A stretch of DNA of 33,769 nucleotides from an uncultured bacterium (GTDB lineage Bacteria > Bacteroidota > Bacteroidia > Bacteroidales > CAIXTV01). A program made the position numbers and the translations under genes. A model generated the notes under the pieces. It had not been told where the DNA came from and searched no databases. It saw only the letters and a program-made list of their open reading frames with translations. The stretch spans positions 1 through 33,769 of the forward strand of contig CAIXTV010000288.1 in the NCBI GenBank assembly GCA_903922465.1. Direction: 5' to 3'. Shown piece after piece: positions 16,892-25,423 of the stretch. Position 1 is the first letter of the stretch. Each line of letters starts with the position of its first letter.

Positions 16892-19117
16892 TTATTTGAG
16901 TTCTTCATGTAAAGTATCTAAATTCAGATCATAGTAATTGCATATTTCACGCAGAGATTCTATCGCTTCATATTTATTGATTGCCATGTAAGCAAAATGC
17001 ACAACTCTCTCCAACTCCTTTTTAACCAGGTTTCTTTCAATATCGAAACTTAGGCTACTTAAGGAAACTTTTGGAATTACTACTAGGTCATATATTTTAG
17101 CAAATCGTTTTTCGGGATGCTTTCTTAAAATTCGTCCCCTCCTCTGAATAAATTGTCTTGGATTTCCTGTACTTGAGCAGAATATAGCCTTCTCAGCCCT
17201 GGGAATATCAACGCCTTCATCTAAGCATTTCATAGATAAGAGAACATCAATTTTTCCTTTTTCAAACCCACTCAATATCAGTTCCTTATCTTCTGATTCA
17301 CTTGTATACTGTGTAACAGTTGTTTCAGGAGAAACTGTGCGTATTATGTTTGAATAATAATCAATAATCCTGCTGTCAGATTCTACTTCTGGAAAAGAGT
17401 CTTCTAATGTTTCTTCATCATTATAATATCCTTCCGGAGCATAAACTAACAAATATTGTAATCCATTCACTTCTTTTCTTAGATTACTTATAATGCTCTC
17501 AAAAGCTGTTAACTTATCTTTAGCTTTATGAATAATCCTCTTTCGAAGCATCAATAAATCCTCATATCGTTTTTTAGCATCCTTATCTTTCGCACTCAGT
17601 TGAAATACTTTTACTATTTGCAATGTGATTTCATTGTAGTGAACCATTTCATCAATAGTCAACTCAACCACTTTGGGATAGTAATAATATTGTGTCAATA
17701 TTCCCTCTTCAATAGCCCTGTCCATCGGGAAATTATATGTATACGGCTCTTTATCATGGAAAAAAGCTTCCATACTTTCAGAACCTTCGGGATCATAATT
17801 TCTCTTTGGTGTCGCAGATAAGCCTATCCTTTTATTAATATCAGTGATTTCTAACTTTTTTTTCACTGCTAATGCACCAATGTTGTGAGCTTCATCTGCA
17901 ATAAGTATTGCTTTGGTTTTTACGGAGGTTACAAATTCTTGGAACTTTGCCGAGATAAAAGTCTTATAAGTTGAGATAATTACAAAAGATTCATTCAAAC
18001 CAAACAATTCTTTTACTCTTAAATTATCAAGTTCTTTTTTCCAGTCATTATTTTTTGAAGAAGCTTTAACTAATCCCTGAAAATTAAATTTCTTAACCTC
18101 TTTTTCCCATTGCTCAACCAGGACAATTGTAGGAACCAAAATAATAACCTTGTAAAAATTGCATTTCGAATATTCATTCAATACACAGTTCAGAGCAGTT
18201 AGTGTTTTCCCGGTCCCGGTTGCCATTGCAAAAATACCCTTATATTCATTTTTACACCAATTTTCATATGCTTCAACTTGATAATCACGCGGACCTTTTG
18301 AAAATGGGAACTTAGGATTCCTAGCTAATATTTCAATCTTGGCATTTATTTTTTCGAATGATTTTCTGATTCCATTGTTTTCAAGAACCTTGTTTTTTTC
18401 AAAAGCAAGCTCCTTTTCTTTAATGATCAGTTCATTAATTGTTTTATCTCCAAATTCGTTTCTGATAGCAATTATAACATCTTCAACTTCATGATAAGCA
18501 ACAAAATCAGCTTCTTCTGAGAATATTTTTTCAAAATATTTTTTTTGTCCATTAATATATTTGTTTGACCTACCATTCTCCCAGGATAAAAAACTTTCTA
18601 ATTCTTCTAGATTTTCTAACAATCCATATGCTGTGAAATTGCATGAGGCTTTAAATCCAACGGAATCTATCCCATCAAAGAAAACACCCGATTTATAATG
18701 TGCTATTCCTTTTCCGTTTTTAGGCCCGATTATTTTTATATTTATTTTTTCATTTCCGATTAACCAGGAAAGGCATTCAAAAAAATGCTTTCCATATTCA
18801 TTTAATGAACTTTTCAGCTTTTTAATATCAGATAGGTCTAAAGCATCAATCGGAATCTCTCCATCAAGGCCAGTTTTTATAGCATCTTTATCTTCTTGGG
18901 ATAGTACATTATTTATAACCATCCTCATTGTTCCTCCGGTATATAAAAAGGAAGCAAATCCTAACGATAAAACATTTATTGCTGCTGAGCTAAAGTATCC
19001 AAGTAATAAATCAAAATTGGTACTATTACATAATCCATCTAAGTAGAATTGGACTGCTTCATTTTCGCTCCCACTTCTATAAGACCTATCCTCTGACCAA
19101 TCAACCTCTCTAAGCAT
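16892..19117 (-). CDS. PLD-nuclease/SF2 DEAH-box helicase fusion
   Basis: A 741-aa protein with two modules. Residues 30-180 form a phospholipase D-like domain: H140 and K142 (HYK), an Asp at 148 and N160 with an E171/E174 region make a single HKD-type motif, so a nuclease active site would need a dimer. Residues 275-690 are an SF2 helicase: ATGTGKT (299-305), DEAH (408-411), LSATP (433-437), and QRRGR (658-662). The fusion is the known layout of restriction-associated DEAD/DEAH helicases that cut DNA while translocating, and the copy next to a cysteine desulfurase is common in phosphorothioation loci. The first codon overlaps the cysteine-desulfurase gene by 8 nt. Probable role: restriction effector on unmodified DNA. 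Confidence 0.85.
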   Translation of the reverse strand: MLREVDWSEDRSYRSGSENEAVQFYLDGLCNSTNFDLLLGYFSSAAINVLSLGFASFLYTGGTMRMVINNVLSQEDKDAIKTGLDGEIPIDALDLSDIKKLKSSLNEYGKHFFECLSWLIGNEKINIKIIGPKNGKGIAHYKSGVFFDGIDSVGFKASCNFTAYGLLENLEELESFLSWENGRSNKYINGQKKYFEKIFSEEADFVAYHEVEDVIIAIRNEFGDKTINELIIKEKELAFEKNKVLENNGIRKSFEKINAKIEILARNPKFPFSKGPRDYQVEAYENWCKNEYKGIFAMATGTGKTLTALNCVLNEYSKCNFYKVIILVPTIVLVEQWEKEVKKFNFQGLVKASSKNNDWKKELDNLRVKELFGLNESFVIISTYKTFISAKFQEFVTSVKTKAILIADEAHNIGALAVKKKLEITDINKRIGLSATPKRNYDPEGSESMEAFFHDKEPYTYNFPMDRAIEEGILTQYYYYPKVVELTIDEMVHYNEITLQIVKVFQLSAKDKDAKKRYEDLLMLRKRIIHKAKDKLTAFESIISNLRKEVNGLQYLLVYAPEGYYNDEETLEDSFPEVESDSRIIDYYSNIIRTVSPETTVTQYTSESEDKELILSGFEKGKIDVLLSMKCLDEGVDIPRAEKAIFCSSTGNPRQFIQRRGRILRKHPEKRFAKIYDLVVIPKVSLSSLSFDIERNLVKKELERVVHFAYMAINKYEAIESLREICNYYDLNLDTLHEELK

Positions 19118-20276
19118 TACTTAATGTGTAGTCGATTAATAAATTATGTATAATTTGGATAGCACTTGTTATTTCCTCTTCAGTATTGAACTTTCCAAGA
19201 GAAAAACGTATGGATGCCATTGCATCATCTTCGCTGAGGCCCATAGCTTTTAATACATGTGAAGGTTCTAGTAAAGCCGATGAGCATGCTGAACCAGTAG
19301 CTACTGCAATGTTTTTCATCTTTCCTATAAGTATGTCTGCATCAATTCCGCTAAAACAAATATTGCTAACATTATAAATTCTATTTTTCTTATTTCCATT
19401 CAAACAAGAATTTGGTAATTCCAATAGTTCTTTTTCCAGTTTATCCCTTAATAATCCAATTCTATAAGTATTAGCATTCATTTCTTTCTTTGCAATCTCA
19501 CAAGCTTTACCTAGTCCAACAATCCCGGGAACATTCAATGAGCCGCTTCGAAGTCCATTTTCATGTCCCCCTCCATAAATCAACGGTTTAATTTTAAATC
19601 TATTTCTTTTAAAATCATTAATATATAACACACCAACACCATAAGGTCCATAAAACTTATGCGAAGAAAAAGCCATTATGTCAATTCCTAAATTCCGAAC
19701 ATCAACTTCAATCTTACCTACTGCCTGTGTTGCGTCACACATAAAAATTGCTCCGGCCTGATGCGTAATATTTGAAATCTCTTTAATTGGTTGTATTACA
19801 CCTGTCTCATTATTGACAAACATAACACAAACTAAAATCGTGCCTTCTCTTAAAGTGTTTTTCAGTAGATTTAAATCAATAAGGCCATCAGAAATAACCG
19901 GCAAATAAGAAATTTCGAATCCAATTGATTCAAGGTACTTACAAGTTTCTAGAGTAGCTTTATGTTCCGTTTCTACAGTAATAATATGATTGCCATTCTG
20001 TTGATTGGCAACAGCAAATCCTTGTAAAGCGATATTTATACTTTCGGTGCCTCCTGAAGTAAATACAATTTCAGGTGGACCTGCATTAATCAGGTTAGCA
20101 ACCTTTAATCGGGCGTTTTGGATATCATTTAATATTTTTAATCCGAAACTGTGCGAGCTTGACGCATTAGCGTATAATTCAGTGAAATAAGGCAACATTG
20201 CTTCCACAACACGGTCATCCGTTTTTGTGGTAGCATTATTGTCTAGATATATAAAATCCTTATTCAAGCTATTCAA
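19110..20276 (-). CDS. sspA: Cysteine desulfurase (SspA/DndA/IscS-type)
   Basis: A 388-aa pyridoxal-phosphate enzyme of the NifS/IscS family. Signature elements: LDNNATT near the N-terminus (11-17), EH105 in VETEHKATL, the PLP-binding lysine in SSHKFYGP (K207), RSGSLNVP (243-250), and the catalytic cysteine C331 in ATGSACSSALLEPSH (327-340). It removes sulfur from cysteine and passes it as persulfide. Next to the ATP-pyrophosphatase system across the convergent operon, it most likely supplies sulfur for DNA phosphorothioation (SspA/DndA), as the first gene of the minus-strand operon. An alternative housekeeping iron-sulfur role cannot be excluded, because IscS-type proteins are also used for DndA function; the 8-nt overlap with the helicase argues for the defence role. 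Confidence 0.85.
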   Translation of the reverse strand: MNSLNKDFIYLDNNATTKTDDRVVEAMLPYFTELYANASSSHSFGLKILNDIQNARLKVANLINAGPPEIVFTSGGTESINIALQGFAVANQQNGNHIITVETEHKATLETCKYLESIGFEISYLPVISDGLIDLNLLKNTLREGTILVCVMFVNNETGVIQPIKEISNITHQAGAIFMCDATQAVGKIEVDVRNLGIDIMAFSSHKFYGPYGVGVLYINDFKRNRFKIKPLIYGGGHENGLRSGSLNVPGIVGLGKACEIAKKEMNANTYRIGLLRDKLEKELLELPNSCLNGNKKNRIYNVSNICFSGIDADILIGKMKNIAVATGSACSSALLEPSHVLKAMGLSEDDAMASIRFSLGKFNTEEEITSAIQIIHNLLIDYTLSNA

Positions 20277-20611
20277 GCATATTGGGTGATAAAAGCGTGT
20301 AAATTTATAACAAATTCTTCAGCAAACATTAAAGCAGCTTTTGTTTTGTGCCAAATGGTTTTTTAGTAACCCTGTGTAACACCGATACTGCGCAAATCCT
20401 TTCGCTTTGTGCATTCATTTTCATTTGTAATTCCGGTCAAATAAAGCCAGAGAATCCAATCCAAAGTGAGCCATTTATGGCACAATTATTTGTCCCCTAT
20501 TGTCTTATCTAAGTATCCGTTCTGGCGCATCCTCATCTCTGTAGAGTTCGCTTAAATCTCCTTCTAACACCCCTGTAGCACACGTTTCTAACGCGTGTTG
20601 GTAATTTTAGT
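20277..20611. other. Intergenic region between sspA and the HEPN-like ORF
   Basis: No gene is supported here. It should hold the promoter of the minus-strand sspA operon (upstream of 20276), but I see no clear -33/-7 match at normal spacing. A small imperfect hairpin (ACACG and CGTGT around 20580-20600) precedes the next ORF. Confidence 0.4.
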
Positions 20612-20926
20612 TTGTTCTCATCTTATTCCCTGCAATACACGATAAAAGAAATTATGTACTTTTGTTATTCACTAATAAAAACAACTTATTATGACAATAG
20701 CAGGTTTTGTTTTCACACAATAGATACAAAGAAAATATCCAAACTTAGAAATAAGATAGCTCATATAAATGATATCATAAACACGGAAAAGTCATTTAAT
20801 AGTGATAAACCATACAACTACAATGGTTTGCATGAATATATCCTGTATGCTATATCTTTTTTTAACTCTTATGATCATTTGGAAGAAGCTTTAGATAAAG
20901 CAATTAACCCCGCTGGCGTTAATTAA
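20612..20926 (+). CDS. HEPN-like small protein or remnant
   Basis: A 104-aa frame from TTG 20612; an internal ATG at 20654 gives 90 aa. It contains LRNKIAHIN, the R-x4-H motif of HEPN domains (candidate RNase residues R and H), followed by a helix with hydrophobic aromatic residues (GLHEYILYAISFF). It is shorter than most HEPN proteins and lacks a clear N-terminal half, and its last codons lie in a hairpin (20902-20924). Both facts suggest a truncated or degraded gene. HEPN proteins are common toxins and antiviral RNases, so its place between two defence modules is notable. Confidence 0.35.
   Translation: MFSSYSLQYTIKEIMYFCYSLIKTTYYDNSRFCFHTIDTKKISKLRNKIAHINDIINTEKSFNSDKPYNYNGLHEYILYAISFFNSYDHLEEALDKAINPAGVN
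20902..20924 (+). repeat. Hairpin over the end of the HEPN-like ORF
   Basis: AATTAAC (20902-20908) and GTTAATT (20918-20924) are perfect 7-nt inverted repeats around CCCGCTGGC. The stop codon of the HEPN-like frame lies at its edge. It may be the border of a dispersed repeat that has cut the gene. Confidence 0.4.
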
Positions 20927-21038
20927 TAACTATTGCTTTCGCTTAGTCAACGTTGCTGCACATTTCTTACTAAATTAGACAAGTCATTTATAATTACTAA
21001 TTTTACATCATATAAACTGAGGTTTTTAACTAATTTCT

Positions 21039-21491
21039 ATGACTCAACTTTTCTTGAATGCTTTAATGTCTGGAATTAACACCCCTCCTGAAGGTTACAT
21101 TAATTTTAATTCATCTGATCATATCCGTTATCAAGATGGACAGGATGTCTCAGGCCATAATTATAACTGCAATAGGATTGTAAAAATCGAGAAAAATATC
21201 AGTGGCAATCAAGGCTATACCGTTACAATTTTCAATGCAGATGGAAACCATCCCTTTTGGGGCGATAACATTCAAATGGCCCCCAAACAAATGAAGTTTG
21301 TTGGTAAACACGATAATATCATTGAACTGAGAGGTTTCGGTTACGATGAGAATGCACTCGCAATAGGTGCACCGGCAAATGATGCTTCATTTGCTCATTA
21401 TGGAATTCTACTACTTGTTGAAAACAAACAAATAGAACGAATCCAACTGAATATGTATGACAGAAATATTAGTATCCTTTACTTTAAATAA
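21039..21491 (+). CDS. Unknown 150-aa protein, first gene of the five-gene operon
   Basis: A 150-aa protein with a strongly beta-rich look (GYTVTIFNADGNHPFWGDN, KFVGKHDNIIELRGFGYDEN). No family I can name and no catalytic motif; the pattern of short strands separated by loops fits a small beta-barrel or jelly-roll domain. It stands 8 nt before the SF1 helicase gene, so it is co-transcribed and presumably part of the same system, perhaps as a sensor or specificity subunit (inference). ATG 21039 is preceded by an AT-rich leader; a TAATTTTA (20998-21005) is a possible -7 element without a convincing -33 partner. Confidence 0.7.
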   Translation: MTQLFLNALMSGINTPPEGYINFNSSDHIRYQDGQDVSGHNYNCNRIVKIEKNISGNQGYTVTIFNADGNHPFWGDNIQMAPKQMKFVGKHDNIIELRGFGYDENALAIGAPANDASFAHYGILLLVENKQIERIQLNMYDRNISILYFK

Positions 21492-21499
21492 CTGATAAT

Positions 21500-24400
21500 A
21501 TGGCAGAGTTTGAAAGAACAGAAGCAAATGGATTATATGTTGAAGAAACAAATATAATTCCAATAATCATAAAATATAATGACAACAGTGAAAAATGGCA
21601 CAACGAACATTCAAAAACGAAATTTCAAGATGCTATTAAACAATATGAAGGAACTCATAATTGTTTCTTTGTTTTCGATGGCATTTCAACAAAAGGGAAA
21701 AACCCTCAGCCACAAGTTATTATCATGCTGGAAAACACAGCTTTGAGTATTAAGGCACTGATTGAAGGTGGGGAACGTTCTTTTTGGGGACTATCACTAC
21801 TTGATGAAGGGTTTATTGTTCCAAACGACCAATCTGAATATATTCATAGTCGTTGTAGTATTCGATTCATCAACTCAGATATAGATGTAATAGATGTCAT
21901 CATCACAATGTCTTGGGGGCAAAGACTACAAGAAGTAAAAGCTTTTATTATAAAAATCTCAAAACTACCTCGTCCATTAAAAGAAATTAGGAAAGAAGAA
22001 GACCAAGCAATATGGAAATCATATTCTGATGGATTGGACGCCTTAACTAAAGCCAAACAGGAACTTCAAAAAATCAAAAAAGTAGGACAAATTTATACTG
22101 AATTTGATAAAAATAAACACAAAATAAAATTTATAGATTTAGAAGTTGAGGCACTAAACTATGAAGAAATGTTGAGGCAACAACTTTTAGAGGAATTGCA
22201 AGATTATCCTGTAATTCCGATGTTTGCATCAGAAAAAAAAGGAAAAGTTTGTCATATCATTTTCGACGAGTTTCGTCAAATACCAGAAATCGACTTGCAA
22301 AATCTTAATTCTGCTGCTGAACAATCTGTTTACAGAATAGATAATCCCTTACAGCCTACATATAAAATTGAAGGAATTTTTAAGTCGAAAGCTACAGAGG
22401 CGGATAATCAACAAATTCTTTCTGAATTTGAAGATGTGTTAAAGAATTATGATGATAATTATCCATCAAAAACGGACAATGTTTACGCTTTTAATACCGA
22501 TAAAGATACAGCTTTTGCATTAGAACAAATTGAACAACGATTTGGAAGTGTAATTAAAGCAACACCTTCTACAAATTTAATTTGCTCGTTCTCAAGTAAT
22601 TTACAAACCGATTTAGAACAAAGAATCAGAAACAGAATTGGTAGTATAGATATTAAAACACAAGGCAATTTTTTGGTGGTTTCATCTAAAAAAGCAATTA
22701 ATTTAGACGAAATTGAATCTTATGGATTATCTTTTGACAGTTGTCGAATTAATGTAAAACCAAGCAGTTTTGATTCAAGCGTTCAAGTTCCTGCAGCCCT
22801 CTCTGTTAAAGATGGTTTTTATCAAGCAATCATTGCAGATAGGTCGCAAATAGAGGTTCGTCCAAATGGTTGGATTCATGCCATTCCAAAAGCATATAAA
22901 AAGCAAGGAAAAAATATAAACTGTCAAATTTCAGAGTATACTTATGTTTTTCGCAGAATTGTTGATAAAGAATCATTAAAAACGCTTGCTCGAATACTTG
23001 GAAATGAAAATAAAATAAGTATAAAAACTGCTTTAGGAAAAGCAGTTTGCACACCTTCAAGTGTTGATGAATATGAAAATATTAAAGAAAAAATTCGTAA
23101 TGTACTACCTGTTGAAATAATACCTCAGTTTGATGATTATAAGCCGACAATAACAATTTCATTTTTAAATGAAGACGCTGATTTTGCACATAATAACTAT
23201 ACAGCCATTCAAAACGCTTTAAGCAACTATGATTTAAAATGGAATGAGAGTAAAGATAGCCTTTCATTTTCATTTGTCTTTGAAGATGAAGAAAAACGGG
23301 AATCAGTCAAATCTGCAATCTTAGAAGTTTATAGCAAATTCCTACAAATATTAAACCTTAATTTTAGCAATTCTACTGGACAAACTATTATTTCTTTTCA
23401 TGAAGAAAAAGAACTTAAAATCGAGAGAGAAAAAGAGTTACAAGGAGATTTCGGTAGACAATCAGTAAACCTTGTTCCCTCAAAATTCGATAGTATTCTC
23501 GATGAAATTAAAGAAGCAGATGGTGAAGGAAATTGGGATGAAAAAAAGAAACTTCAGCGTGCGCAACGAGTAATGCTATCTAAAGCCGAACAAATAGGAA
23601 CTTGCACGCAAAGAACCGCTTTAAACATAAAAATTGAAGTAGATGAAGAATTCCATAATAAACTTGAACTCAAAGATATTTCCATTAAAGTTGGGGATTA
23701 CATTCAATTTCCTCTAATTGGTGAATCAATGAATGTATCGCGCCAAAAAGAAGCTATGGATAGAATACTCACCCCTGGTGTAAAAAATCGATATTACAAA
23801 GTTATACCTCCAGCGATAAATCCAAATCTGTCAAACTTTTTATTTGATCCACGATATGCGAAAGAAACAGAGAGTGATATTGAAGCAGTAAAAGTCTTAA
23901 TTAGAGAACGACAGATTGAGTCAAATATGAATGACCGCCAATGCGAAGCAGTAGCAAAAGCAATAGAAGCACAGGATATTGCCTTTATTCAAGGACCTCC
24001 GGGAACTGGTAAAACAACTGTTATTGCAGAAATAATCTGGCAGGAAATACTGCGTAATCCTAAATGTAAAATTTTGCTTACTTCTCAAACCAATCTTGCG
24101 GTTGATAATGCACTTGAACGGCTACAAGGAAAACGTGGTATACGTCCTATTCGAATAGTAAGTTCTACTAGTGAAAATAAAATAGGGCGAGAAGGTAAAA
24201 GGTACTTGCTTTCACAAATGGATAATTGGAGCGCGATGCCAAATGTTGAGAATATTGACAATGCCGCCAATCTTTGGATTGATACAATTCTTAGTGAAAT
24301 GGATTCTTCAGATAAATATTCCACTGTCATTTCACAATGGAAAAAAGACTTGTCTCAAAAAGATGAATTTGTTCGTACAACTTTTACAAATGCTTACACT

Positions 24401-25417
24401 CGTAACGTGAATCTTGTGGCAGCTACTTGTAGCATTTGTGGAGCAAAAAATTTCTCTTCAGTTTACAAAACATTATACGGTGAAAATTTAGAGCCTCAAT
24501 TCGATGTCGTTATAATGGATGAAGCTTCCAAAGCCACACCACTTGAAATGGCAATACCAATGGTATTAGGAAAAAAGATAATTGTTATTGGAGACCATAA
24601 ACAATTACCCCCGATGGTCGACGATGAAGAAGTGAAAGATGCTCTTCGTAAAATTGGCAGGAACGACCTTATTGAAAGTTTAGAGAATATCAAAGAGTCA
24701 CAATTCAAACTCTTATTTGAAGCTTCTCAAAAAGTGCGCAAATCTTTAGTTGCAACGCTGGACACCCAATACCGTATGCACGAGCACATTATGAATAGTA
24801 TTTCTCATTTCTATGAAGATGATGTTGTAGGCGGGTTGAAATGTGGTATTATCGAAAATATGAACAGCGAAGATTTCTCAAATCGAGGCAGCAGGTATCA
24901 TGGTCTAAACAATCCGCCATTTGTAAATCCAAATGTTCACGCAATTTGGGTTGATGTTGATGGAAAAGAAGAAAAAGTCGGAACATCAACAATGAACAGA
25001 GCCGAACTTGCAGCTATCAAAAAAGTTCTTAAAAATATTCGAGAATCAGATGGCTATAACAAATACTTGAATCATTGTACTCGTCCAGAGGACAAAGAAA
25101 TTGGGATAATTACTTTTTACGGTGCACAAGCCAAAGGTATAAAAGAGATGAAAAAATCAGGCGAGTTAGGCGAAGGTGATTTTCGTATTGATGTTGTGGA
25201 CAATTTTCAAGGTATGGAAAGAAATATCATAATAGTATCAACAGTTAGAACTTCAACAATGGGTTTCGCCAAGGCCATAGAACGTATAAATGTTGCATTC
25301 TCTCGTGCCAAAAGACTGTTGATTGTCGTTGGCGACAAAGATTTCTTTGCAAAAAATTCAGATTACAGAACTTCAATCTCCGCAATGGAAGTTGTGGATG
25401 TAAAACAACTAAATTAA
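21500..25417 (+). CDS. SF1 (UPF1-like) helicase with a long N-terminal region
   Basis: A 1305-aa protein. The C-terminal third has all SF1B helicase motifs: Walker A GPPGTGKTT (832-840), motif II DEAS (1007-1010), motif III GDHKQLPP (1031-1038), motif IV YRM (1091-1093), motif V DNFQG (1234-1238) and motif VI VAFSRAKR (1265-1272). Together these match the AAA_11/AAA_12 UPF1-like helicases found on nucleic acids. The first about 800 residues have no domain I can name; they show alternating beta-alpha stretches, for example GSIDIKTQGNFLVVSSKKAI and YVFRRIVDKESLKTLARILG, which could be tandem beta-alpha-beta units. It lies 8 nt after the 150-aa gene and 6 nt before the PLD gene. Likely role: translocate on invading DNA or RNA and deliver it to the nuclease. 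Confidence 0.85.
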   Translation: MAEFERTEANGLYVEETNIIPIIIKYNDNSEKWHNEHSKTKFQDAIKQYEGTHNCFFVFDGISTKGKNPQPQVIIMLENTALSIKALIEGGERSFWGLSLLDEGFIVPNDQSEYIHSRCSIRFINSDIDVIDVIITMSWGQRLQEVKAFIIKISKLPRPLKEIRKEEDQAIWKSYSDGLDALTKAKQELQKIKKVGQIYTEFDKNKHKIKFIDLEVEALNYEEMLRQQLLEELQDYPVIPMFASEKKGKVCHIIFDEFRQIPEIDLQNLNSAAEQSVYRIDNPLQPTYKIEGIFKSKATEADNQQILSEFEDVLKNYDDNYPSKTDNVYAFNTDKDTAFALEQIEQRFGSVIKATPSTNLICSFSSNLQTDLEQRIRNRIGSIDIKTQGNFLVVSSKKAINLDEIESYGLSFDSCRINVKPSSFDSSVQVPAALSVKDGFYQAIIADRSQIEVRPNGWIHAIPKAYKKQGKNINCQISEYTYVFRRIVDKESLKTLARILGNENKISIKTALGKAVCTPSSVDEYENIKEKIRNVLPVEIIPQFDDYKPTITISFLNEDADFAHNNYTAIQNALSNYDLKWNESKDSLSFSFVFEDEEKRESVKSAILEVYSKFLQILNLNFSNSTGQTIISFHEEKELKIEREKELQGDFGRQSVNLVPSKFDSILDEIKEADGEGNWDEKKKLQRAQRVMLSKAEQIGTCTQRTALNIKIEVDEEFHNKLELKDISIKVGDYIQFPLIGESMNVSRQKEAMDRILTPGVKNRYYKVIPPAINPNLSNFLFDPRYAKETESDIEAVKVLIRERQIESNMNDRQCEAVAKAIEAQDIAFIQGPPGTGKTTVIAEIIWQEILRNPKCKILLTSQTNLAVDNALERLQGKRGIRPIRIVSSTSENKIGREGKRYLLSQMDNWSAMPNVENIDNAANLWIDTILSEMDSSDKYSTVISQWKKDLSQKDEFVRTTFTNAYTRNVNLVAATCSICGAKNFSSVYKTLYGENLEPQFDVVIMDEASKATPLEMAIPMVLGKKIIVIGDHKQLPPMVDDEEVKDALRKIGRNDLIESLENIKESQFKLLFEASQKVRKSLVATLDTQYRMHEHIMNSISHFYEDDVVGGLKCGIIENMNSEDFSNRGSRYHGLNNPPFVNPNVHAIWVDVDGKEEKVGTSTMNRAELAAIKKVLKNIRESDGYNKYLNHCTRPEDKEIGIITFYGAQAKGIKEMKKSGELGEGDFRIDVVDNFQGMERNIIIVSTVRTSTMGFAKAIERINVAFSRAKRLLIVVGDKDFFAKNSDYRTSISAMEVVDVKQLN

Positions 25418-25423
25418 GAGACA

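Noticed and set aside
6390-20276. Classical double-strand Dnd system (DndABCDE)
   Set aside because: No DndB or DndE is visible; DUF4007 plus a large ATPase and a PP-loop protein fits SspBCD, with a DndD-like ATPase only in the effector operon.
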